Counted from the first letter of the stretch, positions 38,729 to 48,652 are shown. The stretch is 64,000 nucleotides of DNA from Flavobacterium orientale (GCF_014638005.1 NZ_BMFG01000001.1:264421-328420), one strand, 5' to 3'. Numbers and translations are program-made. Notes: generated by a model not told the origin, from the sequence alone.

Positions 38729-39390
38729 ATTTAAAGTATGTTACGCACAAAAGAGAAGTGTTTTTTGAGGTTGCCACAAAATATATAAACGATACTACAG
38801 TTGTTTTGGATGTTGGAGCCGGCAAAGGTGATTTTTCAAATTTCCATAAAAGTTCAGATTTTTATTTGCTTGATGGAAATGAAGAGACTGTAGCTTTTTT
38901 AAAAGAGAAGCAACACAAGAACGTATATTCAGGAATGTTGCCACAATTGCCTTTTGAAAGTAATTTTTTTGATGTTATTCATTGTAGTCATGTTGTTGAA
39001 CACCTTTATCCGGAACAATTTTATGAAACCTTAAAAGAAATGAATCGGTGTTTAAAAGCCGGTGGGGTTCTTATTATTTCTGCCCCTTTATTTTGGGATG
39101 ACTTTTATAATGATTTATCGCACATCAGACCTTACCCGCCTGTAATTTTTAAAAATTATTTGTGTACTAATTCAAATGGACCAAGAACAAGAGTAGTTAT
39201 TGATAGCAGTTATGAAATGCTTGAAGAAATTTATAGGTATAAAAAAGAGAAATTTTTTGCTGATTTAACAATCAACTCTACCAGTTTCTTATCAAAATTA
39301 GTGCTCAAAATTTTAAGTGGGTTTGAGCGTATGGGGTTAAAGTTCTATAAAAAGACAGGTTATACCATCGTATTGAAAAAAAAACATTAA
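38725..39390 (+). CDS. Class I SAM-dependent methyltransferase
   Basis: About 221 residues from the ATG at 38725, which overlaps the wzt stop as ATGA like other junctions in this cluster; an in-frame ATG at 38713 would add four residues. Motif I is VVLDVGAGKGDF, the acidic ribose-binding residue is in YLLDGNEE, and motif IV is DVIHCSHVVEHL, followed by LKAGGVLIIS. This is the UbiE/type-11 methyltransferase pattern. It probably methylates a sugar of the polysaccharide. Its place directly after wzt suggests it could add the end-cap that Wzt-C reads. Confidence 0.85.
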   Translation: MNLKYVTHKREVFFEVATKYINDTTVVLDVGAGKGDFSNFHKSSDFYLLDGNEETVAFLKEKQHKNVYSGMLPQLPFESNFFDVIHCSHVVEHLYPEQFYETLKEMNRCLKAGGVLIISAPLFWDDFYNDLSHIRPYPPVIFKNYLCTNSNGPRTRVVIDSSYEMLEEIYRYKKEKFFADLTINSTSFLSKLVLKILSGFERMGLKFYKKTGYTIVLKKKH

Positions 39391-39406
39391 TTTTTTACAT
39401 ACCCGT

Positions 39407-40351
39407 ATGACATTATGTGTCTCCATAATTATTCCCACTTATAACCGAGCTCATTTGATTGGTGCCACTTTGGATAGTGTTTTGGCACAAACGTATTCGC
39501 AATGGGAATGCATCGTGGTGGATGATGGGAGTATGGACGCTACTTCAGAACGTGTCATGCCTTACATTTACAATGATTCCAGATTTCAATTTTTAGTTAG
39601 ACCGGATTCCCGTAAAAAAGGTTCAGCAGCCAGTAGAAACATTGGTTTTGAAGCCTGTAAAGGTGATTTGATTTATTGGTTAGACAGCGATGATTTGTTG
39701 GTCCCCAATGCTTTTGAAACGTATATTCAAGCCATGAATGAGGAATGTGACGCTGTGGTAGCTCGTGTGACGCAAACTGATTTAGCGACCGGTGAACCAA
39801 TCAAATTAAACACTATTCAAAGTGGTAATTTACTGGAAGATTATTATGCAGGCAAGGTTACTTTCTATGTTTGTGGCCCTCTTTGGAAACGAGCCTTTTT
39901 GGAAAAACAACAGCAATTGTTTGACGAATCGTTGTCTATTTTAATTGATTGGGATTTTACAATGCGAATGCTGTATCAGCATCCGAATTTGATTTATTTA
40001 GAAGAATCTTTGGTTTATTACAGGCAACATGCAGGTTCTTTGAAAACGAATATCATTCAGTTGCATCCAGAAAAATTGGAAGCCGCTTTTGGTATTCGAA
40101 AAAAGCATTTAACGCTTATTCAAGAAAAAAAAATTGGCAATGTAGCCTCATTCAGAAAGCATTTCAGGGATTTACTTCTTCAAATTCTACGATTTACTTT
40201 AGAACAGAAAAATAGTGCTATGCAAATCAAGTATTTTAAAGCAGTAGTTCGGGAGGATGTTATACTTTGTGATTTTTTGCATTTGGGGACCACGGTTTTC
40301 GGGTTTTTGGTTTTTAAGATTTCAGGAAGAGGGTATCGGTGGTTGAGGTAG
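39407..40351 (+). CDS. Glycosyltransferase family 2
   Basis: 314 residues, cytoplasmic GT-A enzyme transferring a sugar from a nucleotide donor to the growing lipid-linked chain. The N-terminus VSIIIPTYNRAHLI and VVDDGS bind the nucleotide, and the metal-binding DXD motif is DSDD (93-96) in WLDSDDLL. The C-terminal half (Y.R.H.GS) completes the acceptor site. Its first 100 residues are close to those of the GT2 at 41736. Donor and linkage cannot be told. Confidence 0.9.
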   Translation: MTLCVSIIIPTYNRAHLIGATLDSVLAQTYSQWECIVVDDGSMDATSERVMPYIYNDSRFQFLVRPDSRKKGSAASRNIGFEACKGDLIYWLDSDDLLVPNAFETYIQAMNEECDAVVARVTQTDLATGEPIKLNTIQSGNLLEDYYAGKVTFYVCGPLWKRAFLEKQQQLFDESLSILIDWDFTMRMLYQHPNLIYLEESLVYYRQHAGSLKTNIIQLHPEKLEAAFGIRKKHLTLIQEKKIGNVASFRKHFRDLLLQILRFTLEQKNSAMQIKYFKAVVREDVILCDFLHLGTTVFGFLVFKISGRGYRWLR

Positions 40352-40362
40352 GTATGTGAGAA

Positions 40363-40393
40363 TAGTGATTAGTGAATAGTAATTAGTGATTAG
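40363..40393 (+). repeat. Heptad run TAGTGAT/TAGTAAT
   Basis: 31 nt of 7-bp units start about 11 bases after the stop of the GT2 gene. The motif is the same as after the two T9SS type A genes 17-23 kb away. Confidence 0.85.
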
Positions 40394-40504
40394 AAAAACG
40401 GAATAAGTTTCACGTCTTGTTTTTTTTGTAACACCTATTCGGAACTATTCTATTTCAATAACTCAGTAACTCACAAACTCAAAAATAATCCCTAAGTTTA
40501 CACT

Positions 40505-41746
40505 ATGAAACCCTTACGCATTTTATACGTGGTCACTACTTTTCCGAGTGTAACGGAAACGTTTGTGGCTACACAAATAGCAGATATGCTGGATAGGGGA
40601 CATGATTGTACCATTTTTGCTTACAACGCAAGTAAAGATAACATTCGCCACCAACTCATTTCCGATTATAAATTAGAACAAAGAACCTTTACGCATTTTA
40701 AAAATGCCGATTCAAGATGGGAGATGGTAAAAGGGCTTTCACGGTTTTTTAAAACTTATGCTACCCAAATAAATTATAACTTGTTGTTTTCGCTTTTCAA
40801 TCCCTTTACTTTTCAGTCAAAGGCAGTACATCGTAAATTGTATTGGGACCTACCCGTCTTCTTGTTGCAGAAAAAATATGATATTATCCATTGTCATTTT
40901 GGATTCAACGGCGTTAAAGTGGCCCGATTGAAAAAAGCAGGAATTTTAACCACTGAAAAATGTATTGTTTCTTTTCACGGTTCCGATTTGACACCGTCGA
41001 AAGTAGCCTCATATAAATTAATTTACCATGATTTGTTTGCCTATTTTGATGTGTTTACTATAAATACTCCTTATTTGAAAGGAATATTAACACAGGTAGC
41101 TTCAAATTTAAGAGATGTTCATGTGATTCCGGTGGGGTTTCATGAAAACTACCTGAAACCTTATTTGGATTTGCCTAAAAATGAAGTCTTTACTTTGGTT
41201 TTTTGTGGGCGTTTCATGGCGTTAAAAGGTCCAGATAAAGCCTTAGCAATAGTATCTGCTTTGGTGCAACAAGGTGTGACGGATATCCAACTTTTAATGA
41301 TAGGAGAAGGCGAAGAGGAGTTGAATTTAAAAGCTCAAGCCCGGCAATTAGGCATCGAGAATCACATACAATGGTTGGGGGCTTTGTCTCAAGAAGCTGT
41401 TTTTGGTTACATGAGTACTGCATCAGTATTTATTTATTCAGGCAGAACAGAAGAAAGTACAGGAAGAGCTGAAACCCAAGGGCTGGTAATTCAAGAGGCA
41501 CAGTTTTTTAAAGTTCCTGTGGTAGTTGCAGATGTAGGAGGCGTGAAGTATGGAATGAAAGATGGTGAGACAGGATTTTTAATTGCTGAAAATAATTTGG
41601 AGGCTTTTGTGGAAAAAGTACTATTTTTATGCCGAAACCCTATGGTAAGAGAAGTGATGGGAGCAAAAGGGCATCTATGGGTACAGGAGCATTATAGCAT
41701 TCAAAAATTAGGTGACGTTTTAGTCGCTATGTATTATGGAAGTTGA
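40505..41746 (+). CDS. Glycosyltransferase family 4 (WcaL-like)
   Basis: 413 residues, GT-B fold. The N-terminus ILYVVTTFPSVTETFV is typical of the colanic-acid WcaL/AmsK group. HGSDLTP lies in the linker, VFCGRFMALKGPDKAL starts the donor domain, and the E-x7-E region is EAQFFKVPVVVADVGG. It adds one sugar with retention of configuration. A TAAGTTTA box 5 bp before the start (40493-40500) is a weak promoter candidate, since the 153-bp gap could separate two transcripts. It overlaps the next gene by 11 bp. Confidence 0.9.
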   Translation: MKPLRILYVVTTFPSVTETFVATQIADMLDRGHDCTIFAYNASKDNIRHQLISDYKLEQRTFTHFKNADSRWEMVKGLSRFFKTYATQINYNLLFSLFNPFTFQSKAVHRKLYWDLPVFLLQKKYDIIHCHFGFNGVKVARLKKAGILTTEKCIVSFHGSDLTPSKVASYKLIYHDLFAYFDVFTINTPYLKGILTQVASNLRDVHVIPVGFHENYLKPYLDLPKNEVFTLVFCGRFMALKGPDKALAIVSALVQQGVTDIQLLMIGEGEEELNLKAQARQLGIENHIQWLGALSQEAVFGYMSTASVFIYSGRTEESTGRAETQGLVIQEAQFFKVPVVVADVGGVKYGMKDGETGFLIAENNLEAFVEKVLFLCRNPMVREVMGAKGHLWVQEHYSIQKLGDVLVAMYYGS

Positions 41747-42734
41747 CTTACATTCACAAGAAGTACCGCAAGAAACCCCATTGGTTTCTATTATTATTCC
41801 TACCTATAATAGAGCTCATTTAATTTGTGAAACTCTAGACAGTATTCTTGCTCAAACCTACCCCAATTGGGAATGTATCATTGTTGACGATGGAAGTACA
41901 GACGATACGGATGCAGTGGTGGGAAAGTATGTAGATAAAGATGTACGTTTTCGGTATTATCACCGACCTGCTGACCGACCTAAAGGAGCGAATGCCTGCC
42001 GGAATTATGGGTTTGAAAAGAGTAAGGGGGCGTTTGTGAATTGGTTTGATAGTGATGATTTGATGGTTGATAGAAAATTAGAAGTTCAATTAAATAAATT
42101 ATTAACTGATAATTTAGATTTTACTGTTTCCAAATATGTTAATTTTAAATCAGAATCAGAAATTTTTGAAGAAATTGCATTTAACAGAAATTATAATAAG
42201 GATTTAAATGCGGATAATTTTATAAAATACAAAGTATATTGGGCTACAAGTGATTTATTGTGTTCCAGAGGTTTAGCTTCAACTTATAAATATAATGAAA
42301 CATTAAAATCATCTCAAGAATTCCATTTTTTTATTGGATTACTTTTAACGAAACCAAAAGGGAAGTATATTGATGCAGTATTAACCTTAAAAAGATTTAG
42401 TTCAGTTTCAATTCAAGTTGATCAATCAAAAGATCATGTTTTAAAATCAAAAAATTTAATATTAACTTATTCTAGTGTACTAAATGACTATGATGATTTG
42501 TTAAGTATTCAATCTAAACAATTTTTGGCAAAAAAATTAATGCTATACTGTACCTTTTTATCATATCATCTTAAAAAAAATCGTATAATTTTTTTAAACA
42601 ATAATTTGAATAAAAAAATATTTGGATTAAAAAAATATATCTCAATTATAATTTTTTTATATATAATAAAACTAACAAATAACTATCATCTAATAAGTGA
42701 AGGACGAATTAAAAGGTTGTATTTTAAATTATAG
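41736..42734 (+). CDS. Glycosyltransferase family 2 (mosaic gene)
   Basis: 332 residues. The N-terminal GT-A half (PLVSIIIPTYNRAHLI, VDDGSTDDTD, DXD as DSDD at 105-108) closely matches the GT2 at 39407. Directly after DSDDLMVD the base composition drops: by hand count 23 of 60 bases are G/C in 42001-42060 but only 11 of 60 in 42061-42120. The remaining 220 residues are Lys/Asn/Ile-rich, and the C-terminal YISIIIFLYIIKLTNNYHL segment is hydrophobic. The gene is intact and probably active, but looks recombined in the conserved active-site region. Confidence 0.88.
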   Translation: MEVDLHSQEVPQETPLVSIIIPTYNRAHLICETLDSILAQTYPNWECIIVDDGSTDDTDAVVGKYVDKDVRFRYYHRPADRPKGANACRNYGFEKSKGAFVNWFDSDDLMVDRKLEVQLNKLLTDNLDFTVSKYVNFKSESEIFEEIAFNRNYNKDLNADNFIKYKVYWATSDLLCSRGLASTYKYNETLKSSQEFHFFIGLLLTKPKGKYIDAVLTLKRFSSVSIQVDQSKDHVLKSKNLILTYSSVLNDYDDLLSIQSKQFLAKKLMLYCTFLSYHLKKNRIIFLNNNLNKKIFGLKKYISIIIFLYIIKLTNNYHLISEGRIKRLYFKL

Positions 42735-42737
42735 GTT

Positions 42738-43667
42738 ATGATAAAATGTATTTTGTGTGGGAGTTTAAATTTAAAAAAACATAATAAAATTAAAGTTGAT
42801 GATTTAATTAATCTTTATATTGAAAATTTATGTATTGATGTGTCAAATGAATTCAAAGATATTAATCACATTTTTCCTTTAGAATGTAATAATTGTAGTC
42901 TAATGTTTTTTTATCCGTTAGTTGCAGGTTCAGAAATGTTTTATCACAATTTACAGATAAAAAATTTTAATTATTATTCTGAAGATAGATTAGAATTTAA
43001 TCTGGCTAGTAAATATATAAGTAAAAATGATAATGTGCTAGAAGTAGGATCTGGTAGTGGTTATTTTGCCAGTTTGTTAAGTACTCGATCATACACAGGT
43101 TTAGAGTTTAATGATGAGGCAATATTGAAAGCTAAAGTAAATGGAGTAAGTTTAATAAAAGAATCTATTGAAGAGTTTTCAATAGAAAACCCAAATCAAT
43201 TTGATGTTGTATGTTCATTTCATGTATTAGAACATGTAAGGAATCCGCATGATTTTATTTTATCAAAGTTAAAAGCTTTAAAACAAGGAGGAAAACTAAT
43301 TATTTCTGTTCCATATGCTGATTCAATTTTAACAACTGATTTAAATCATACACTAAATTTACCTCCACATCATATATCTAGATGGAAATACAAAACATTT
43401 TTAAAATTAGAAGAGATTTTTAATATAACTTTAGACAAGCTAATAATAGAAGATGTTCATGATAAAAGAACCTATTTTGAGGTTTATATCAATTCTGTAA
43501 TTTTAAAATTATTTAATTTAAATAAAAAGTTTCTTGTAAATCATAATTTTTATTTGAAAAACTACAGCTTTGTCAAGAAAGTAAATCGTAAATTAAATAT
43601 CTATAAATTTATCAAGTTTTCTAAATATTCAGGAAAAAATATTTTGATAATAGCTACTAAAAATTAG
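42738..43667 (+). CDS. SAM-dependent methyltransferase with N-terminal zinc-ribbon
   Basis: 309 residues. An N-terminal pair CILCGS (4-9) and CNNCS (about 51-55) resembles the zinc-binding part of sugar C-methyltransferase-like proteins. The catalytic domain has motif I VLEVGSGSGYF, FDVVCSFHVLEHV and LKQGGKLIISVP. It probably methylates a nucleotide sugar or a chain sugar. The gene lies in the very AT-rich block 42.06-44.76 kb, 3 bp after one gene and 4 bp before the next. Confidence 0.85.
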   Translation: MIKCILCGSLNLKKHNKIKVDDLINLYIENLCIDVSNEFKDINHIFPLECNNCSLMFFYPLVAGSEMFYHNLQIKNFNYYSEDRLEFNLASKYISKNDNVLEVGSGSGYFASLLSTRSYTGLEFNDEAILKAKVNGVSLIKESIEEFSIENPNQFDVVCSFHVLEHVRNPHDFILSKLKALKQGGKLIISVPYADSILTTDLNHTLNLPPHHISRWKYKTFLKLEEIFNITLDKLIIEDVHDKRTYFEVYINSVILKLFNLNKKFLVNHNFYLKNYSFVKKVNRKLNIYKFIKFSKYSGKNILIIATKN

Positions 43668-43671
43668 AAAA

Positions 43672-44754
43672 ATGAAAATCCTTTATATTTTCGAAAAATA
43701 TCCTGGGACATACCAAATGTATATTCATAATTTGATAGAATTGCTTCGTAAAAAAAATTCTTTAAAAGTTTTAAGCTATTCAGTCCATAAAGAATCAGAT
43801 ATTGTAATCAATACTTATGGTTGGTTAGATCAATGGTGTAGGTTTAGAAATTATTTAGGTTTTAGCAAGTATAGATCCTTGGATATAAAGAAAATGATGT
43901 CTTTTGACATCGTTCACGTTCAACACAGTTTTCTTTTTTCTAAAATAATACCACTTTTTGAATTGCAGGATAGGCCAAAGATTATTATTACATTGCGTGG
44001 GGGTGATACCTACATAAAACCATGGGTAGATAAAAGATGGGTTGATTTTTATTCAAACTATGGAACAAAAGTTGATGCTTTTATCACAATGAGTCAACAT
44101 CAGAAAGAGTATTTAAAAAAATGGGGTATTCCAGATGAGAAAATATACGTGGTCCCTATTTCCTTTGGGACGTATTCAAACGCTAAACCAAAATACCCAA
44201 ACAAAGAAAAATTATATTTAGTATCTGCTTTTCGAATGACTTGGGAAAAAAATATTGCAGGAAGTATACTTTTAGCTAAAAAATTAAAGGATAAAGAAAT
44301 TAATTTTGAATATGATATTTATGGTGATGGACATGATTTTGGGCAATTACATTATCTTGTTGATAAATATGAATTATCTGGATATGTAAATATAAAACAT
44401 AAAATAGCAAATAAAGATTTGAAGCAAATTTTACCACGTTATGATTTTTTTTTGCAACTAAGTTTATCTGAAGCACTACCTACAAGTATTCTTGAAGCAC
44501 AATCCCTTGGGGTTAACTGTGTTGTGTCTGATACTGGCGGGATGCCTGAAGTAGTTAATCAAGGTAAAGTAGGTGTGATTTCAACATTTGATGACTATGA
44601 TTACTTCGTCAATCAAATATTAAATTTATGGGAAGATGAAGAAGCTTATTTCTATAGTTCTAAAAAAGCAATTGATTTTGTGAATAGTAATTTCACGATA
44701 GAGTTAGAGACTGAACGTCTAAATAAATTATATAAAACACTGCTAAATTGTTAA
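43672..44754 (+). CDS. Glycosyltransferase family 4
   Basis: 360 residues, GT-B fold. VHVQHSFLF lies in the acceptor domain, and ITLRGGDTYIKPW replaces the usual HG.D motif. The donor domain begins at LYLVSAFRMTWEKNIAGS. The nucleotide-sugar site is EALPTSILEAQSLGVNCVVS. It is the last gene of the AT-rich block; composition returns to the cluster average in the next gene. Confidence 0.88.
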   Translation: MKILYIFEKYPGTYQMYIHNLIELLRKKNSLKVLSYSVHKESDIVINTYGWLDQWCRFRNYLGFSKYRSLDIKKMMSFDIVHVQHSFLFSKIIPLFELQDRPKIIITLRGGDTYIKPWVDKRWVDFYSNYGTKVDAFITMSQHQKEYLKKWGIPDEKIYVVPISFGTYSNAKPKYPNKEKLYLVSAFRMTWEKNIAGSILLAKKLKDKEINFEYDIYGDGHDFGQLHYLVDKYELSGYVNIKHKIANKDLKQILPRYDFFLQLSLSEALPTSILEAQSLGVNCVVSDTGGMPEVVNQGKVGVISTFDDYDYFVNQILNLWEDEEAYFYSSKKAIDFVNSNFTIELETERLNKLYKTLLNC

Positions 44755-44775
44755 AATATAATAAACATTCACTTT

Positions 44776-46602
44776 ATGTGTGGATTTCTTCTTGATTATC
44801 AATCATCCCAAAATTTTGGCAAAGTAAACTTTGTTGAACTCCTTTCGCTGTCTCAAAAACGTGGACCGGATGCGCAGGGCTATTGGAATCAGGAGTCTCT
44901 TATTCAGATGGGTTTTAATCGGTTGGCCATTTTAGAGCTCTCTTCAGCGGGTGAACAGCCGATGCACAGTTTTGGTGGACGTTATACTTTGGTTTTTAAC
45001 GGGGAGATTTACAATCACTTGGCTTTGCGTAAACAATTGGACTTTACAAATTTTAGAGGACACAGTGACACTGAAACCATTACGGCTTGTTTGGAAGAGT
45101 GGGGTATTGAACAAACCATCCGTGTTTTGGACGGTATGTTTGCTTTAGGGATTTATGATCATGAAAGCAAAGCACTTCACTTGGTTCGTGATTTTGCCGG
45201 GATTAAACCACTTTTTTATGGTAAAAAAGGTAAACATATTGTAGCCGCAAGTCAATATGATCAGATTCGAAAACATCCTGATTTTGCTAATGAGGCTATT
45301 GACGTTCAAGTTTTGAAATTGTATTTGCAGCAACATTTTGTACCGGCACCTTTTGGATTGTATGAACATACATTTCAAGTATTGCCGGGAGAACACCTTA
45401 CTTTTTTTCAAGACGGTTCGATGCAGCAAGAACGTTTTTGGGAGTTCTCAAATGCAGGAAACGATTTCATTACTGATGAAAAAGAAGCCTTACAACTCCT
45501 TGACGAAACGCTTGCTACTTGTGTTCAGGATCAACTATTGGCTGATGTACCACTCGGTGCTTTTTTATCGGGAGGGGTTGATTCCCCTTTAGTTGCTGCA
45601 AAGGCATCAGCAATTGATACCCAATTAAAAGTGTTTTCGATAGGTTCAGACAGTATTAAACACGATGAATCGGAAAGAGCTGCTGCCTTTGCCAAATCGT
45701 TAGGATGCTATCAAAAGACTTGGACTTTATCGGCACAAGAGGTTGTCCCTTATTGGAATGAAGCTATGGCGTCGCTTCACGAGCCTTTAGCTGATTTTAG
45801 TATTTTGCCCACTTTTTTGGTGGCTAAACTAGCTAAAAAAGAGGTGACTGTGGCTTTAAGTGGTGATGGTGGTGATGAATTGTTTTTTGGTTACGAGCGT
45901 TTTTGGAGTATAGGAAAAAATGCTCCTTATCAGCATTGGCCTTCTTTGCTTAAAAAAGGAATGTATGGAGCTGACAAATACTTGTTTAAAACGCGTAAAA
46001 TAAACAGTGTTATATTGGCCAAAAGGCAAGATACAGCACATGAAGCCTTACATTCCAGGTTTAGAACGAACTGGATGGAAAGTATAGCTCCTGATTTGAT
46101 AAATAGTCGATTACCTGAAAGCTGGAACGTTTATGATTATCCGAATACTTCAGACGAGCGAGTGTTGTTGCAGCATATGCAAAAAGCAGAATTTTATGGC
46201 ATGATGCAAAAAACATTACGCAAAGTGGATTTAGCGAGTATGGAGAACAGTCTGGAAGTTCGCGTCCCTTTTTTGCAAAAAAAAATGATTGAAGCGAGTT
46301 TGCGAATTGACCCACTTTTAAATGGAGGTGGTGGGAAACAAAAGGAATTATTACAACAATTGCTTCAAAAAGAATATCCTTCTATATCAAGAGAAGCCGT
46401 TAAAAAAGGATTTTCTGTACCTTTAACAAAATGGATACGAGAAGATTTGAAAGACACATTTTTTGAAACTTTATTAGAAAGCGATGTATCCCGGTTTGGT
46501 TTTGAACGAAAAGAAATGGAAACCTTATTACAAAGCCATATGCAAGGCAAAGTGGATGCGAAATGGGCCTTGTTTACTTTATATACTATATTAAAATGTT
46601 AA
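44776..46602 (+). CDS. asnB: Asparagine synthase (glutamine-hydrolysing) family protein
   Basis: 608 residues, full-length class II amidotransferase plus ATP-pyrophosphatase. Cys2 (MCGFLL) is the glutaminase nucleophile after removal of Met1; RGPDAQG and NGEIYNH bind glutamine. The synthetase domain has the PP-loop SGGVDS (265-270) and ALSGDGGDELFFGY. It makes asparagine or, as often proposed for copies in polysaccharide clusters, amidates a uronic acid sugar; the latter is inference from context. Its end overlaps the next gene by 7 bp. Confidence 0.92.
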   Translation: MCGFLLDYQSSQNFGKVNFVELLSLSQKRGPDAQGYWNQESLIQMGFNRLAILELSSAGEQPMHSFGGRYTLVFNGEIYNHLALRKQLDFTNFRGHSDTETITACLEEWGIEQTIRVLDGMFALGIYDHESKALHLVRDFAGIKPLFYGKKGKHIVAASQYDQIRKHPDFANEAIDVQVLKLYLQQHFVPAPFGLYEHTFQVLPGEHLTFFQDGSMQQERFWEFSNAGNDFITDEKEALQLLDETLATCVQDQLLADVPLGAFLSGGVDSPLVAAKASAIDTQLKVFSIGSDSIKHDESERAAAFAKSLGCYQKTWTLSAQEVVPYWNEAMASLHEPLADFSILPTFLVAKLAKKEVTVALSGDGGDELFFGYERFWSIGKNAPYQHWPSLLKKGMYGADKYLFKTRKINSVILAKRQDTAHEALHSRFRTNWMESIAPDLINSRLPESWNVYDYPNTSDERVLLQHMQKAEFYGMMQKTLRKVDLASMENSLEVRVPFLQKKMIEASLRIDPLLNGGGGKQKELLQQLLQKEYPSISREAVKKGFSVPLTKWIREDLKDTFFETLLESDVSRFGFERKEMETLLQSHMQGKVDAKWALFTLYTILKC

Positions 46603-47540
46603 GTATTATTATTCCTCTTTATAATAGTGAAATGTTTATCATCGGTTTGATAGAACAGCTTAATCAAGTTACCTATCCTACTTTTGAGGTATTATTTATT
46701 GATAACAATTCAACAGATAACACCATAGAAGTGTTGCATATAGAGCTACATAATGTGAAGTTTTCTTATCAAATCCTCAGTGAGTCTAAACAAGGAGCCG
46801 GTCATGCCCGCAATAAAGGAATAGCTGAAGCTCAAGGTGAGTATTTAGCTTTTTTAGATTGTGATGATAAAATTCATAAAGCAAAATGGGAAAAAGATAT
46901 AGCTATTTTAGAAAAATATCCTGTTGAATTTGTGTTTTGTCGAACGAAACGATTTTATGAAGATGGAAGAGAATTATTACATCCTATTAATGGTTTTAGA
47001 GAGGGAATTAACAGTCCCCCAGCTTTAGGTCTAATTTGGTTACAACATTATTTTTATTTGCAAGGACCCGGTGCTATTGTTATAAAAACAGAAACAGTAA
47101 AAAAATTGGGAGGGTTTCATAGTATTAAAACCGGTGAAGATGCCTTTCTTTTTATTCGATTAGGATTGTTGTATACAGGTTTTTTTTATAGTGAAACGTT
47201 GTTTTCTTATTTCAGGCATGCTCAATCTACTATTTCAAAAACAAATGCCGCTAAAGATGGAACGGTTTGGTCGTATTTTAATTTAAAAAAACAACTTTAT
47301 GCCGATAGTATTATAAAAAGCAATTCGGAGGCATTCAAAATCGTTCAGCGACAACTCCAATTGGATATATTGCTATTGCATCGTTCAGGGAATTCTTTAG
47401 AAAGCATAATCAATGACCCCATATTATTTGATTTCAAAAGAGATTTTTTACTTTTCAACCCAATTAGTTTGTTAATTAATCGCTTGTCTTCAAAACTAAA
47501 ATTTAATCCTTTTTTTCAAGTATGGAAAAGACTAAATTAA
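46596..47540 (+). CDS. Glycosyltransferase family 2
   Basis: 314 residues from the ATG at 46596, which overlaps the asnB stop (ATGTTAA). An upstream in-frame ATG at 46563 lies inside asnB and is unlikely, because the GT2 fold begins at MLSIIIPLYNSEMFI. LFIDNNSTDNT and the metal-binding LDCDDKI (variant DCDD) are present. GEDAFLFIRLG contains the usual ED acidic pair of the active site. Cytoplasmic; sugar unknown. Confidence 0.9.
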   Translation: MLSIIIPLYNSEMFIIGLIEQLNQVTYPTFEVLFIDNNSTDNTIEVLHIELHNVKFSYQILSESKQGAGHARNKGIAEAQGEYLAFLDCDDKIHKAKWEKDIAILEKYPVEFVFCRTKRFYEDGRELLHPINGFREGINSPPALGLIWLQHYFYLQGPGAIVIKTETVKKLGGFHSIKTGEDAFLFIRLGLLYTGFFYSETLFSYFRHAQSTISKTNAAKDGTVWSYFNLKKQLYADSIIKSNSEAFKIVQRQLQLDILLLHRSGNSLESIINDPILFDFKRDFLLFNPISLLINRLSSKLKFNPFFQVWKRLN

Positions 47541-48652
47541 AAATCCTTTACACCATTCCCAATTTTGATACGGCCGGAAGCGGCAAGGCTTTGTTGCAAT
47601 TGGCAAAAGGTTTAGATGCTTCTTTATTTGAAGTAGCCATCTTGTGTCTGCACGACCGAGGAGCTTATTTTGAAACGGTTAAACAATCCGGGATTCCTAT
47701 CTATATAGCTGATTTTTTACCTAAAGAACGGCCTTTGCTTTCCATGTTTCAAGCGTGTTGGAAGTTGGCTCAGTATTTTAAAACCTTTCAGCCGGATGTC
47801 ATTCACAGTTTTCATTACAGTTCCAATTATACGGAACCTTTGGCGGCTAAAATGGCCGGAATACCGTGGGTGTTTACCAAAAAAAATATGAGTTGGGGTG
47901 GTGCGTCAAAAAACAGTTGGCGGTTGCGGTCTTTTTTAGCGACAAAAATAGCGGTTCAAAATACGGATATGCAACAAGCGTTTTATCCTTCGAGCAGTAA
48001 AACCGTTTTAATTCCCAGAGGTGTTTCTTTAACCGCATTCAAACCGGATGTCCCTAAGCCAGAGATTCGAACCAAGATGACAACGGACGCTGATAAACGC
48101 ATTATTATTTGTGTCGCTAATTTAGTTCCTGTAAAAGGTATTGAAGTATTGATTGCCGCCTTTGAAAAAATTGCTGTTGCATTTCCCCAATGGGTGGTTT
48201 GGATTATAGGTGATGATAACAATGCGTATGCCGACCAATTAAAACAAACGGTTGTTGCAAAGCAATTGGAACATCAAATTCTTTTTTCAGGAAAACAGCT
48301 TGATGTGAAACTTTTTTTAGATTATGCCGAATTGTTTGTTTTGCCCACTTTGAATGAAGGAAGGAAAGAAGGGTCACCTGTAGCACTTTTGGAAGCAATG
48401 GCTAATGGTAAAGTAGTTTTAGGTTCCAATGTCCCCGGAATAAAAGACCAGTTGGCTAGTTTTCCTGAATTTCTTTTTAAAGCCGGAGGTGAAATTGATT
48501 TGAAAGAAAAATTAGAAAAATTACTTTTGTTAGACGCTGTTTCCTTGAAGAAAATGGGACAACAGTTCCAACAGCATGTTGCTTCTCATTATTCTTTATC
48601 TTTAGAAATTGAACGCCATAGTGCACTTTATAGATCGATCTCAAAAAAATGA
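47522..48652 (+). CDS. Glycosyltransferase family 4
   Basis: 376 residues, GT-B fold. The N-terminal IPNFDTAGSGKALLQLAKGL carries the glycine-rich GT4 loop. DVIHSFHYSSN and the donor-domain start IIICVANLVPVKGIEVL follow. The E-x7-E site is EGSPVALLEAMANG, near residue 285. It overlaps the upstream gene by 19 bp and the downstream gene by ATGA. Confidence 0.9.
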   Translation: MEKTKLKILYTIPNFDTAGSGKALLQLAKGLDASLFEVAILCLHDRGAYFETVKQSGIPIYIADFLPKERPLLSMFQACWKLAQYFKTFQPDVIHSFHYSSNYTEPLAAKMAGIPWVFTKKNMSWGGASKNSWRLRSFLATKIAVQNTDMQQAFYPSSSKTVLIPRGVSLTAFKPDVPKPEIRTKMTTDADKRIIICVANLVPVKGIEVLIAAFEKIAVAFPQWVVWIIGDDNNAYADQLKQTVVAKQLEHQILFSGKQLDVKLFLDYAELFVLPTLNEGRKEGSPVALLEAMANGKVVLGSNVPGIKDQLASFPEFLFKAGGEIDLKEKLEKLLLLDAVSLKKMGQQFQQHVASHYSLSLEIERHSALYRSISKK

